DNA of 64,000 nt from Impatiens glandulifera (Eukaryota; Streptophyta; Magnoliopsida; Ericales; Balsaminaceae), in assembly GCF_907164915.1 (NCBI RefSeq), contig NC_061862.1:36271522-36335521 (forward strand), written 5' to 3'. Positions 10,093 through 21,094 of the stretch are shown here, in pieces. The notes beneath the pieces are model-generated. The model was not told the DNA's origin, searched no databases, and saw nothing but the letters and a program-made list of their open reading frames with translations. Position 1 is the first letter of the stretch. Each line of letters opens with the position of its first letter. Both the position numbers and the translations under genes were made by a program.

Positions 10093-10980
10093 ATGGACGA
10101 GAAAAACGATAGCAATCTCGCAAGATGGACGAGAAAAACGATTACTAATATTTTTTACTGGAATGAATTGATGGAAAATTTGCTTAAGGCAAAAGGGATG
10201 TGGCATCTAATCTACAAAATGTTGAAGTACAAGCAAAGACAGTCCGTCTTAGCAAAACTCAAATTAAAGAACTAAAGAACACAGATTGCAAAGTGAAATA
10301 CTTCCTTTACCTAGCAATCGACAAAGTTACTTTTGAATAAATCTTAAACCGCAATTGAACTAAGATTGTTTGAGAGTCTCTTAAAAGAAAATTTGGGGGC
10401 TACGAGAGGTTCAAGAGATCTCTGCTCAACACTCTAAGACGTGAATTTGAAATCCTGAAGATGAAAAGAGTGAAACGATCAAGTAGTATTTCGCGAGGAT
10501 TACAGTTGTAGCAAACCAGAAAAATGTCGGACACCATTATCATAGAAAAAAATCTTGAGAACATTGACTGAAAAATTTACTTATGTTGTGGTTGCAATAA
10601 AAGAGGCTAGGGATGTCAAAACCATGTCAGTCAATGAACTACAAAGCTCATTGGCTGTACACAGGCATAAATTCAAGCCCATCGAAAAGGAAGAAGATCA
10701 AGCCTTGAGAATGTCTGTTTCTGTTAATGGACGAGAAAGAGGCGGAGATAGAGGGATGAATAGAGGAAGAGGAAGGGAATTTGACAAGTCATGTATTGAA
10801 TATTTCAAATGCAAAAAGTTGGGACATTTTCAAATTGAATATCCGAGTGGGACAAAGTCAATTATGTTGCAGAGGATGAAGAATAAGAAGTCCTACATAT
10901 GGTTAATGTTGAATCAGAGGTTAGAACCGCAGCTCCATCAAAAGTACAAGCAAAGTTCAAGAGTAATTAATGGTTTCTAG
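10093..10980 (+). pseudogene. Copia gag of C1, broken
   Basis: Discontinuous frames match the gag of Tork/Tnt1-type copia elements: WNELMENLLKAKGMWHL near 10,160, and LTEKFTYVVVAIKEARD with a Gly/Arg-rich stretch (GRERGGDRGMNRGRGREF) from 10,555. The zinc knuckle YFKCKKLGHFQIEY has Tyr in place of the first and last Cys, so metal binding is lost. The repeat AGATGGACGAGAAAAACGAT at 10,093 and 10,123 is a small duplication absent from U2. Confidence 0.75.
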
Positions 10981-12640
10981 TCTCAGGCTGCTCAAATCAC
11001 ATGTGTGGAAGACTACATTGGTTCACACATTTAGATACCAAGTTCAATCATTTGTTAAAATGGGAAAATGACATAAAAATTGTTGTATTCGGAAAAGAAA
11101 GCATTCAAATTAAAGTAGATGGCGTTAAACAAATTGAAGATGTTTACTATGCTCTAGAACTGAAATGTAACCTCTTAAGTATGGGTGAGCTATAACAAAA
11201 ATGTATAGGGTTCTTATGCTAGACGATGAATGCAAAATCTATCATCCGAGAAGGGGAATAATAATGACCACAAATATGAGCTCAAATAGACTCTTTAAGA
11301 TCAATACTAAGTAGATGACAATCGAAGATAAACCAAAAGAATAGAAAAAACAACATTGACACCTACATGTCTTCAAGTTGTTCAAGTTGTTTCTGATGAG
11401 GAATTTCTGTTATGATGCTGTATAATGGGACATTTTAATTATCAGAGTTTATAAAAGATGTATTCTCAAAAGATGGTAGAAGGACTACTCTTAATCACTA
11501 ATCTTGAAGACACTTGCATACACTACCTCATTGGAAAGCAACAAAAAAAGAAACAATTAAAGAAAAGTAATTGGAGAGCCACAAGGAAGCTGCAATTAAT
11601 TCACTCAGACCTTTATAGTCCTATCACTGTAGTCTCTAATCGAGAGAAATGTACTTACTAACTTTTATTGATGATTATAGTAGAAAAATATGGGCATATT
11701 TTAATATAGTAGAAATTTAAGAACTTCAAGCTAATGGTTGAAAATGAGTGTGTATTACCACTAACTTGCATTCGTACCGATAAAGATGGGAAATTTACCT
11801 CCAAGGAGTTTAACCAGTTTCGTGAGGAGAGAGGAATGAAGAGGCAATTGATTGCAAAATTCACTCCTTAGCAAAATGGAGTTGCAGAAAGAAAAAACAG
11901 GACTATCATTAACTCTATAAGGACCATGTTGGCTTGTAGAGAAATGTTTAAAGAGTTTTAGGCTGAAGCAACTGACAGGTGTATATACCTAATGAACAGA
12001 AGTAACACTTCTGCTGTACAGAAACTAACTACGGAAGAAGTATGAAGCAACATAAATCATCTGTAAGTCATTTTAAAGTTTTTGTGTACATATCTCACAT
12101 ATTAGGTACTATACAAAAAAGACATAAACTTGATGACAAGAGTCATATTTGCATATTTCTTGGCATTAGTAGAGAATCTAAGGCATATAAACTCTATGAT
12201 CCTATATTAAGAAAGGTTATTATGAGCAAATATGTGATAATCGAAGAAAGAAAATGGTGGAATTGGAATAAAGAAATGCCTGAAGTTTATAATGAAGGAG
12301 TTTAGAAAAGTGGTGTGATTAAAAAAGAAAGTGAATTAGAAGAAAAATATGTGGTAGAAAATGAAGAAGAGCTGAGTTTTCCAGCTCATCTTATGAAGAA
12401 ATAACAACAAACCAACCTACTATTTTTAACTCCTCTCAAGGAACAATAGTAATCAGACCTACTAAACTTATTGTCCATTCGGGAAGAATTAGAAGGGCCC
12501 CTAAATGACACAAAGACTATGTATTTGATGAAGACTTATCAGAGGAAGAGGGATAGAGTGATGTGGCTTTACGTGTTACCCTTGATCCTGTCAAGTATGA
12601 AGAAGTTGCACTCAATGGCAAGTGGTAAAAAAATAATGAA
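10981..12640 (+). pseudogene. Copia protease and integrase of C1, broken
   Basis: Protease: the active-site region reads WFLVSGCSNHMCG (about 10,969-11,007), so the catalytic Asp of the usual D-S-G is Val. The same change is in U2 and so predates the duplication. Next comes the GAG-pre-integrase segment (MYSQKMVEGLLLITNLED, 11,458). The integrase core has HSDL, IRTDKDGKF and NGVAERK, giving all three catalytic acidic residues, but with stops between them. The linker after integrase (YDPILRKVIMSKYVI, 12,190-12,240) is also recognisable. Confidence 0.75.
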
Positions 12641-13552
12641 CCAAAAATATTGAAATAATACATGAAAGTTAGTGAATTTTCCAATTGGAGCAAAAAAGAT
12701 AGGAGTGAAGTGAGTTTTTAAAACTAAACTCAATGAGCATGAAGAAGTTGATAAACATAAGAACAGATTGAAGAAGTTGATAAACATAAAAACTAAACTT
12801 TTATTGATGATTATAGTAGAAAAATATGGGCATATTTTAATATGTGAAAAATCTGATGTGTTAGAGAAATTTAAGAACTTCAAGCTAATGGTTGAAAATT
12901 TGAGTGTATTACCACTAACTTGCATTCGTACCGATAAAGATGGGAAATTTACCTCCAAGGAGTTTAACCAATTTCGTGAGGAGAGAGGAATGAAGAGGCA
13001 ATTGACTGCAACATTCACTCCTCAGCGAAATGGAGTTGCAGAAAGAAAAAAACAGGACTATCATTAACTCTATAAGGACCATGTTGTCTAGTAGAGAAAT
13101 ATTTAAAGAGTTTTGGGCTGAAGCTAGATAAACAAGAAGTTGATAAACATAAGAACAAACTAGTTGTTAAAGGGTACGCTAAAAAACAGGGCATTGACTA
13201 TAACGAAATATTTGCTCATTTAGCTCGCTGGGATACTATTTGTATGATCATTGCAATAACGGCTCAATAAAGGTGGAATCTCTATCAAATTTATGTGAAC
13301 AGTGCATTTCTTCATGCAAAACTACTTGAGGAGGTATTTATTGACCAGCCCAAGGGATTTGAGAAAAAGGGGGAGGAGGACAAAGTTGATAAACAAGGAA
13401 AAAGATTTGTATGGATTAAAACAAGCTTCAAGGACTTGGTTCATCAGAATTGAAGCTTACTTCATAGAACAAGGCTTTGAAAAATGCTCATCCAAACCAA
13501 CTTTGTTTGTTAAAATAATGCAAACATAAAAATATTAATTGTTAGTCTGTAT
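12641..13552 (+). pseudogene. Copia reverse transcriptase of C1, cut at the YVDD box, with an inserted integrase fragment
   Basis: RT starts near 12,660. At 12,768 it is interrupted by about 360 bases that repeat the integrase segment 11,662-11,970 (second copy 12,797-13,125) and are bordered by GAAGTTGATAAACATA on both sides. RT resumes at 13,134 (LVVKGYAKKQGIDYNEIF, FIDQPKGFEKK) and reaches the Tyr-Val of the catalytic YVDD at about 13,549-13,554. There a fold-back element takes over. The rest of RT and RNase H is missing. U2 lacks the integrase duplication. Confidence 0.75.
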
Positions 13553-13793
13553 GTGACCACTTTTTAGAACTCACCAAGGAAAACCAGTGGTAAGAGTCGG
13601 CTTAAGAGACCAAAAGGTCACGGGTTCGATTCCATCTGGAAGCGTTTTAAGTTTAAGCGGGGAGGGAGGCATAGTTGTAGGGGTGTTTTAAATTCAAAAC
13701 TTTTTCAGATAAAATCGAACCTGTGACATTTTGTTATCTTAAGTCGACTCTTACCATTGGGCTATCTTGGTGGAGTTAAAAAAATGTGGTCAC
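13553..13793. repeat. Fold-back element made of two inverted tRNA-derived SINE-like arms
   Basis: A 241-bp element with ends GTGACCAC and GTGGTCAC and arms of about 83 bp in inverted order (13,553-13,635 and 13,711-13,793). The left arm has a pol III A box CAGTGGTAAGAG (13,585-13,596) and B box GGGTTCGATTCC (13,622-13,633). The right arm has both on the minus strand. A single-arm relative lies at 34,203. It sits exactly at the RT truncation of C1. Could be a head-to-head SINE pair or a miniature inverted-repeat element that took up SINE arms. Confidence 0.7.
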
Positions 13794-13825
13794 AAGTGGG
13801 TTAAGCATATATAACCGCAAATAAC

Positions 13826-13912
13826 TAGGCGCAGAACTTGCCGTTTGACGGACTCGAATATATGACCTCTCAAGGAGGCAGGGGATATCCATCTATTGTT
13901 GTCGCTAGGCTA
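13826..13912 (-). mobile_element. Second SINE-like fragment, tRNA-related
   Basis: On the minus strand the sequence carries a B-box-like TATTCGAGTCC and an upstream A-box-like TAGATGGATA, followed by CGTCAAACGGCAAGTTC, as in tRNA-derived SINEs. Conserved in U2 at 56,401-56,488. No foldable complete tRNA is present. Confidence 0.45.
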
Positions 13913-13922
13913 GAAGAGGAGA

Positions 13923-13980
13923 TTTTTATTAATATTATCATGAGTTTGAAAACTGAAAAGGCTTCTGATTACTATTTTAC
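13923..13980 (+). repeat. Remnant of the 3' LTR end of C1
   Basis: About 58 bases match the last part of the C1 5' LTR (ATTATTATGAGTTTGAAAAG, then GATTACTATTTAC). Everything between the YVDD box and this point was lost or replaced by the SINE cluster. It marks the original right end of C1. Confidence 0.65.
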
Positions 13981-14306
13981 TCTCATAAGCCAGTGCAGGT
14001 CTTTTCAAATACATACTTGGAGAATTGGAAACTCATATGATTTACTCTACTCAATATCCAACCAGAATTAGATTTCCGAGTTTTATTGAATAACCCAAAC
14101 ATGTTGGCTTTCTAAACCCTATCATATCTTACCGGATGCAAGATCGATTTATCATAAATTATCCATCAAAGAGATATAAATGACGAGCAGCGATAATCAG
14201 TGAAAAGGGACATCATGAAACCTAGTTAGTATGAAATGTTGGAGATGAAATTAAAATTTGTGGATTGAACAAGCATAGGTAAAAGTATGGAGATTATAAG
14301 ATTAAA
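13981..14306. other. Spacer, U1
   Basis: AT-rich, no gene. Matches U2 at 56,556-56,800, after which U2 has lost 14,219-14,637. Confidence 0.5.
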
Positions 14307-15848
14307 ACCAACTATTTGGACAGCCAAAGCAAACAGATATGAACAAGCATAGGAAAAAGTATCATATTAGATTACATTACAATCCTCAACAGCCAAAGCA
14401 AACAGATACGAACAAGTATATATAGATATGAGATTATAATCCTAGATTTGGACAGCCAAATTTAACAGATATGAACAAGCATAGGAAAGATTACCTACCT
14501 ATCACACAGTGGCGATGGAATCGGCGAAGAATGGAGAAGAAGATAATAAGAGGAATCGAATGAAATGACGATCAAGGGACGATCAGGAGGAGACCTGGTG
14601 AGATTCAAATTTGAGAATTTACTAAACATAAACCACGATTTGAACAACGAAAGCAAACATGTATGAAAAATGACATAACGTACAGTGGCGGCGGCGGATG
14701 AAGCAGCTAGCTGGCTATGAGGTTGAAGATGAAGAAATTCAGAGGATGATTTTCCTGACCTTCGTTTGATAAACAGTCTAAGCAATCAGCATGGCTAGCG
14801 ATATATATACGCTACGCTCCGCCATTTCTCTCTCTACTGTCTTTCTTCAAATTTTAAATTCAAATTAAAAAATATAAAACAAAGGGTCTAAACCTAATTG
14901 CACTCACATTTATTAACTCATTTTTGTCTAATTAGCTTTCGTCACTTAATCACTATTTTTAATAAAAATTTCCAATCCTAAATAATACCCAAAGTGATCA
15001 CATTTATTAACTCATTTTTGTCTAATTAGCTTTCGTCACTTAATCACTATTTTTAATAAAAATTTCCAATCCTTACAAATTTAAATTCAAATTAAAAATT
15101 ATAAAAGAATAAATAAAAATGGGATTGTCTTTTCTTTTACCAAATTGCGCTCACACTTATTAACTCATTTTAGTGTAAGCTTTTGTCACTTAATCACTAT
15201 TTTTAATAAAAGTTTCCAATCCTAAATAATACCTAAAGTGTTCATTTACATTTTCATATTCTTCTATTTTTTCCTCGTAAAACTATTTTTCTAAGACAAC
15301 AAATATCAAAATCTTTTCAAATATAATAATTTATGTAGGTATTTAAGTATGACATATATTTATATAATTGTTATTAACCATAACGATCAAAATTACCGTA
15401 TTTAATGCAAGGTACCTATATTATATATTACATGTCACATTTTACCTAAATTATTTTAATTTAAAGAAGATGAATAAATTATTTTAATTTAAAGAAGATA
15501 AAGACGATAAAAACTTTCACTTAAAAGTGTTAAAAAAAAGAGGAATAAAAGATAAGTTCAATATTGCAATTACATATATCAATAATTTCAAGTTTGCTTT
15601 AATTGACATATGTAACCTTATTGCACATTTCTCCATCAAACGGAATAAAATATTTTAAGATAATAGTCATTTTTCAGTTTTAAAAAGTCGTCACCTATCT
15701 TAAAACAAAGAAAAGTAAGAAATTATAGACAAGTGTTCAGTCACATTCAGGGAATACTTATACTACTTCGTCTACAAAACATTACGGGATGATAGTTACA
15801 AAGCGCGTAAACGGTGCACCGTAAGCGTTTGTTGGAAGATAATCTCTA
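14307..15848. repeat. Left copy of a 1.5-kb direct repeat flanking the M/T insertion
   Basis: Starts ACTATTTGGACAGCC and matches 31,131-32,608 over its whole length. A third, 5'-shortened copy is in U2 (56,810-57,993). It includes three degenerate tandem units with TTGGACAGCCAAA, a stretch on the minus strand with a TATATATAT box and a short ATG-started frame (ATGGCGGAGCG near 14,822), and a 96-codon minus-strand frame 14,495-14,785 seen in both U1 copies. That region may be the 5' end of a lost gene, which cannot be proven. The left copy ends at TCTCTA where the M LTR begins. Confidence 0.7.
14905..15240. repeat. Tandem duplication inside the left repeat
   Basis: CACATTTATTAACTC and the following 75 bases (to TTTCCAATCC) occur at 14,905, 14,999 and, more diverged, 15,151. 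The right copy and U2 have only one. The first two are 94 bases apart. Confidence 0.75.
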
Positions 15849-15942
15849 TGTTATAACAGAACGCGTGAGAATGACGTAAACAATAAGAAGGACAAAGATT
15901 TAACGTGGTTCACCAAAATAGAACCTTGCTATGTCCACCTAG
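15849..15942 (-). repeat. Left fragment of the M 3' LTR
   Basis: TGTTATAACAGAACGCG starts an LTR of minus-strand element M. The segment GACGTAAACAATA to GTCCACCT (15,873-15,942) is present again right of T at 28,632-28,700. The fragment is followed by 18 bases (15,943-15,960) that resemble an internal part of the T LTR and then by the T 5' LTR without its first 11 bases. Confidence 0.6.
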
Positions 15943-15960
15943 AATAATTAAGTAAGTTAA

Positions 15961-17252
15961 TTTTTAAAACCGGCCATACATTACAAGTTTTGAATATTTA
16001 TTCTAAATAATCAAAAAAGGAGAAATTGATAGAAAAATTAAGTAAAGTTAATTTTTGGAGCCGGCTAGGGGAACTAAACAATTATTAACTTTTATGTGCA
16101 GGAACAGATCGAACTGTATAAACCGGCTGGAGCCTCATAAACCGGCTGTTGAACACTTCAAAGAAATCCAGTTCCAAGTGATCAAGTCAAGATCAGAGGA
16201 ACCGGTTTTTACTCTTCCAAGAGACCGGCTAGCAAAGACAAGTTTTACATTCCAGCCGGACTATACTATGTAAGAAACAAACCGGAAACTACAATCTGCA
16301 GAAGTGACGTAATATGACGAAATAGACGTGTCTCGAAGGGATAAAAGAAGATAAGATCCGATTAGAAGCATGCGAGGAAAGCAATGATGATTTACTGATC
16401 CGACGTTGACAACCGGAATGTGCATGCCTGACACGTGTCCGAATCTGCAAACCTGCAACGTCATCTTTACCTGAGGAGTGTCTGCATGCTTGCCAAGTGT
16501 TGAGGAAGGAGAAACATGCAAGCAACCTCCCTACACCGGCGTGATGTTGGATCAACCAATCCCACGGTGAGAGAAGAATATGACCGTTGAGATCTTTCTT
16601 GCTATAAAAGGAAGACGAAGCGACCTCATTAAGAGATAACAAGCGAACACATAAAACGAGCAAGCGACACAAGTTACGAAAATCTTAGAGAGATAAAGAA
16701 ATCTTACGAACGATCCAAAACCGGTGTGTCATAAACCGGAAGATTTGTGTGTGTGTTTGTGTTGTAGTTGTATTACATCAAGAGTGAGTTGGTGTAACCA
16801 GCGAGTAGCGAGTTGGGCTCGACCGGCATTGTAATTACTGTAACTTTGAAAGTTAGTGGAGATCCTTCTCATAACTTGAGAAGAAGGGTGACGTAGGAGG
16901 GTTTGCTCCGAACATCCATAAAAAATCTTGTCTCGTGTTATTTCCTTCATTTACTGCTTACTCACTTAACCTAACCAAAATCAATCTTACTCCTTATATC
17001 AAAAACCGGTCCACTCATATCTCTAAAACCTACTCCTTCTAAACATCATCTAAGTCGCATACGTTGCTTCAGACTGAAACAGACATTTCCGCCCTTGAAC
17101 CCGGTTCAAGAGTCTGTGACAGTTTGCGAAGTGCTGAGAACGGTCATAGTGTCTAACCGGACTATCACCAAAGTGTTGTGTGTGTTGTAAGCGGCCACCC
17201 TTCCTGAAACCGGAAACACCCCGGTCCTCCAAGGGCGTCCCCGATACTAACA
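15961..17252 (+). repeat. 5' LTR of copia element T, missing its first 11 bases
   Basis: Matches the 3' LTR 27,336-28,631 from its twelfth base (TTTTTAAAACCGGCC) to the end (CCGATACTAACA). The expected TGTTAAACAGA start is replaced by AATTAAGTAAGTTAA, which resembles 16,034-16,052 inside the same LTR. Many dispersed ACCGG words and the three-hairpin module are present. Followed by a primer-binding site. Confidence 0.85.
16863..17118 (+). promoter_or_regulatory. Conserved LTR hairpin module, T 5' LTR
   Basis: CTTCTC/GAGAAG (about 16,865-16,883), constant GGGTGACGTAGGAGG, second stem GGAG/CTCC, and CTTGAA/TTCAAG at about 17,093-17,110. Same order as in E and G. The first stem differs in sequence but still pairs. 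Confidence 0.55.
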
Positions 17253-17254
17253 AG

Positions 17255-17266
17255 TGGTATCAAAGC
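17255..17266 (+). promoter_or_regulatory. tRNA-Met primer-binding site of T
   Basis: TGGTATCAAAGC, one base off the standard TGGTATCAGAGC, two bases after the 5' LTR. Confidence 0.8.
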
Positions 17267-17297
17267 GAGGTTCTTAGCACTCAAGCAACTGAAGAAG

Positions 17298-18420
17298 ATG
17301 GGAAGCATGACCCACAGCGACAAGCCGCCAATGCTAAACAGTGAAGCGTTTAGCAGTTGGAAGAAACAGATGTATCTACATCTGATCACGTTAGATGATG
17401 AGATGAGCTGAGTCCTGAAAGAGGGACCGATCAAGATCAACAAGGAGTTAGACCAATGGACAAATGAAGATCGAAGACGGAGTAACCTGGACAACCATTG
17501 CATGAGGCACATCTATAAGGCTATAGATGATAACACCTTGAACAAGATCTCAGACTGCGATAATGCAAAGGAAGTCTGGGAAACGATCATTCAGATCCAT
17601 GAAGGAAACGAAAGAACAAAGGAGAACAAAATATTGGTGGCTACACAGAAATATGAAAACATCAGGAAGAAACCAGGGGAAAACATGAAAGAATTCAGTA
17701 ACCGGTTCACTAATGTGGTCAACGAGCTTCAAACACTCGGAAAGAAGTACGACAACCGAGAAGTAATCATTAAAGCCTTAAGATCACTGCCGAGCACTTG
17801 GGATATATGACCATGGTGATGAGGGAATCAAGCACCCTTGGGCAGATGAAGTTGCATGATGTGTTTGAGGATCTAAAAGCCTACGAGTTCGAGATTAAGT
17901 CTCGGATCGAAGATGAAGCATCCACATCAACCGCAACCAGAGCTTTGGTTACATCGGTGGAACCGGCGGTCCAAGTATCAACCGTTCCGGCTCCAGTCAA
18001 AAACGATGTTCAAATCAGTGAAGATGTGATGGCGATGCTAACTCAGAAATTTGGGAGATTCATGAAGAAGAATCAGCCTCCATCTAACAACGACTTTAAT
18101 TATAATTATGTAGATAAATCAAATAAAAGATGTTATAACTGTGACGGTTTTGGAGATTTCAGGTCAGAATGCAGAAAACCGAGGAGAGACGACAGAAAAC
18201 CGGAAGGTAACTATCAAGGCAACAACTACCAAGGCAACCGGTACTAGGGTAACAACTACCAAGGGAACAACTACCGAAGAAATGATAATCAACGGAACGA
18301 CTACCGAAGAAACGATGACCAGCATGCTGACGAAGGGAAGGAGATTCAGAAAGCACTCATTGCATCCGACGGTGGAAGCGAATAGGCGTATTCCGACAAT
18401 GAAGACAATGAAGAAAGGGT
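17298..18420 (+). pseudogene. Copia gag of T, SIRE-like
   Basis: From ATG 17,298 the frame has the copia UBN2 gag domain (NCMRHIYKAI-like segment, CDNAKEVWETI, GENMKEFSNRF) with a stop at 17,409. A second stop at 17,808 comes together with a frameshift. The rest runs 17,798-18,247 and beyond with ESSTLGQMKLHDVFEDLKAY. The zinc knuckle CYNCDGFGDFRSEC (about 18,132-18,173) has Asp in place of the metal-binding His. An Asn/Gln-rich tail of NYQGN and NDYRRND repeats follows, with a TAG at 18,245 where the repeat suggests Gln. It ends near EERVTC at 18,425. Confidence 0.8.
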
Positions 18421-18424
18421 AACC

Positions 18425-19470
18425 TGCGTTTTAATCTGTTGAGTATAAGTCAAATATGTGATGTAGGTTACAAAGTGAATTTCATAAAAATGCATGTTTA
18501 GTTAAGAATCAGCAAAATGATATCCTTTTAACCGGTAACCGAATGGGAAATATTTACAAAGTTAATTGGAAAACTGATTTTGAAAAACCCGTGTGCATGA
18601 TAGCCGGAAATGATCCAAACTGGCTTTGGCATAAACGGCTAAACCATTTGAACTTCAAAACAATTAACTTCATATGTTCCAAAGAACTAGTTCACGGTTT
18701 TCCAAATGTTATGTTTTCAAAAGACAAAGTATGTGCTGCATTTCAAATGGGCAAACAAATAAAGTCATCTTTCAAAAGTAAAGGAAACTATCAATCTGAA
18801 CGGTGTTTAGAACTTTTGCATATGGATTTGTTTGGTCCGGTTAAAGTAACCAGTCAAGGAGGCATGCATTATATTATGGTAGTTATTGATGACTATTCTA
18901 AATTTACCTGGGTGACATTTCTAGCTTCTAAAAATCAAGCAACTCCAAACTTGATCAAATTGATTTTGAGAATAAAAAATGAAAAATCTATTCGAGTAAA
19001 CAAAATCAGAAGTGATAGAGGAACTGAGTTTATAAACAGCAATTTAACAACTTTTCTTGATGATTCCGGTATTAGACACGAGAAGAAACTGGACTGGCTA
19101 AGAGAAGAAACTGAACTCTCAAGGAAGCCGCAAGGTCAATGATAGCTGATTCGGGCATTGCTCAAAAGTTTTGGGCTGAGGCTATCAATACCGCATGCTA
19201 TACTCAAAACCGATCTTTAGTAACTAAACGTTTTTCCAAAACTCCTTTTGAAATATACTATGATAGAATTCCAAACATACGGTATTTTTGAATTTTTGGT
19301 AGCAAATGTTTTGTTCACAACAACGGTAAGAATTACTTGACCGCTTTTGATGCTAAATCCGATGAGGGAATAATGTTGGGATATTCAGTTGTAAGTAAAG
19401 CCTACGGGATATACAATACTAGGACTTTAACAGTTGAAGAAACAGCCCACGTTATTTTTGATGAATCAGT
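18425..19470 (+). pseudogene. Copia integrase of T; protease deleted
   Basis: Directly after the gag tail comes LLSISQICDVGYKV (about 18,438), which belongs downstream of protease. The protease active site is therefore absent, removed by an internal deletion. The zinc-binding N-terminus (WLWHKRLNHLNF) and core follow: HMDLFGP, then IRSDRGTEF. In the zinc part the first Cys is kept but the last is Phe (CAAFQM for CxxC). The region holding the third catalytic residue (Glu) is scrambled after GIRHEKK at about 19,085. The frame resumes at 19,140 (KFWAEAINTACYTQNR) and has a stop near 19,290. Inactive. Confidence 0.8.
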
Positions 19471-19689
19471 TTAACGAAACACTGCATTACCCTTCGACCT
19501 TCACAACAGAATGGCAAATTTCAATATCTATTCTGATGATGAAGACGAGGTTCCGGCTTTTAGACTATTTGTCAATGACCAAGCGGTTGATGCTGAACCT
19601 CAGCCTGCTCAAGCTGCCTTACCGTAGAAAGTTGACTCTTCAGTTTCGACTGAAGAAATCGGTCGGTCTGACTCTGTTCAACCTACCGA

Positions 19690-21094
19690 TCAGTCTAACC
19701 TTGATTAGCCAACCGAAAGCTTGATAGACACGTCTCAGATAAACCTCAGAAGGAATAAAAATCATCCTCTTGAACTAGTAATAGGTAACATATCCTCACC
19801 CGTCCGAACTAGGCAACAAAATTTGGAACACTATGAAAACTCAGCTTTCATATCACAAATTGAGCCGAAAAAGGTGGATGAAGCATTGTCAGATCCCGAT
19901 TGGATCTCAGCAATGCAAGAGGAATTAAACGAGTTTGAGAGAAATAAAGTCTGGTACATAGTCCCTAGACCGAAAAATAAACCAGTTATAGGAACACGAT
20001 GGATATTTAGAAATAAACTCAATGAAGACGGTTTAGTGACGAGGAACAAAGCCCGGTTAGTGGCTCAAGGCTATAAACAGGAAGAATGCGTTGATTTTGA
20101 AGAATCATTTGCCCCTGTAGCTAGACTTGAGGCCATTAGAATATTTTTAGCATAACAAGCTTTCAAAAACTTCAAAGTTTTTCAAATGGATGTTAAAAGT
20201 GCTTTTCTAAACGGTAAAGTAAATGAAGAAGTTTATGTTAATCAACCTCTAGGTTTCAAAAATCCGGAACACGAAAACCATGTCTACCGGCTAAACAAAG
20301 CCCTTTACGGTTTGAAACAAGCTCCAAGAGCCTGGTATGATACATTAACACAATTCTTATTTGATCACAAATTCACAATAGGATCAATTGACAAAACACT
20401 TTTCAAATTTGAGAGAAAGGAACACATATTACTCGTTCAAATCTATGTCCATGACATTATTTTCGGATCAACCGATCCAAAATTATGTGATAAGTTTTCA
20501 AAAATGATGACTGACAAATTTCAAATGAGTATGATGGGAGAACTGAGTTTATTCCTAGGACTTCAGGTTAAGCAGATTGAAGCTGGAACCTTTATAAGCC
20601 AACCGAAGTACACAGCCGAATTATTGAAGAAGTTTGGAATGGATACATGCGCGGAGGCGGCTACACCAATGAGTCCTTCTGTAAAGTTAGACAAAGATGA
20701 GGATGGTCAAGCCGTTGACATCACAGCATATCGAGGAATGATTGGATCATTGCTTTATCTAACAACCATATCGAGGATGCAAGATCGATAGAAAAAGTAC
20801 AAGTGGAACCTGCCAGTTCCTAGGTGATCGGTTAGTCACCTGGAGCAAAGAAACAAACCTCAGTTGCAACATCAACCGCAGAGTCAGAGTATATAGCAGC
20901 CGGAAGCTGCTGTGCACAACTCCTTTGGATTCAACAACAACTAAGGGACTTTGGTGTAGAAGCCAAGGAATCTCCAATATTTTGTGACAACACCAGCACG
21001 ATATCGATCACATACAAAACAGCTACAGGAAGCTAAGTTTTCTCACTTTAGGAATATTCTGGGAATTACTGATGTTAAGCAACTTATATCATGA
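19690..21094 (+). pseudogene. Copia reverse transcriptase and RNase H of T
   Basis: RT is readable as 19,721-20,155 ([26 protein letters not shown]-type motif) and 20,186-20,791 ([34 protein letters not shown]), split by a TAA at 20,153. The catalytic YVDD box reads YVHD (about 20,443), so the first of the paired Asp residues is His. RNase H is badly damaged. Only pieces are visible after 20,790 (SRMQDR then frameshifts), ending with AKFSHFRNILGI near 21,030-21,090. Confidence 0.85.

Noticed and set aside
13585..13633. tRNA gene
   Set aside because: A and B boxes are present but no cloverleaf with acceptor and anticodon stems can be formed. SINE-derived.
14495..14785. 96-codon minus-strand ORF repeated at 31,314-31,604
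   Set aside because: Kept in two recent copies simply because the DNA is duplicated. No ATG at the start, no homology recognised, and the U2 copy is disrupted.
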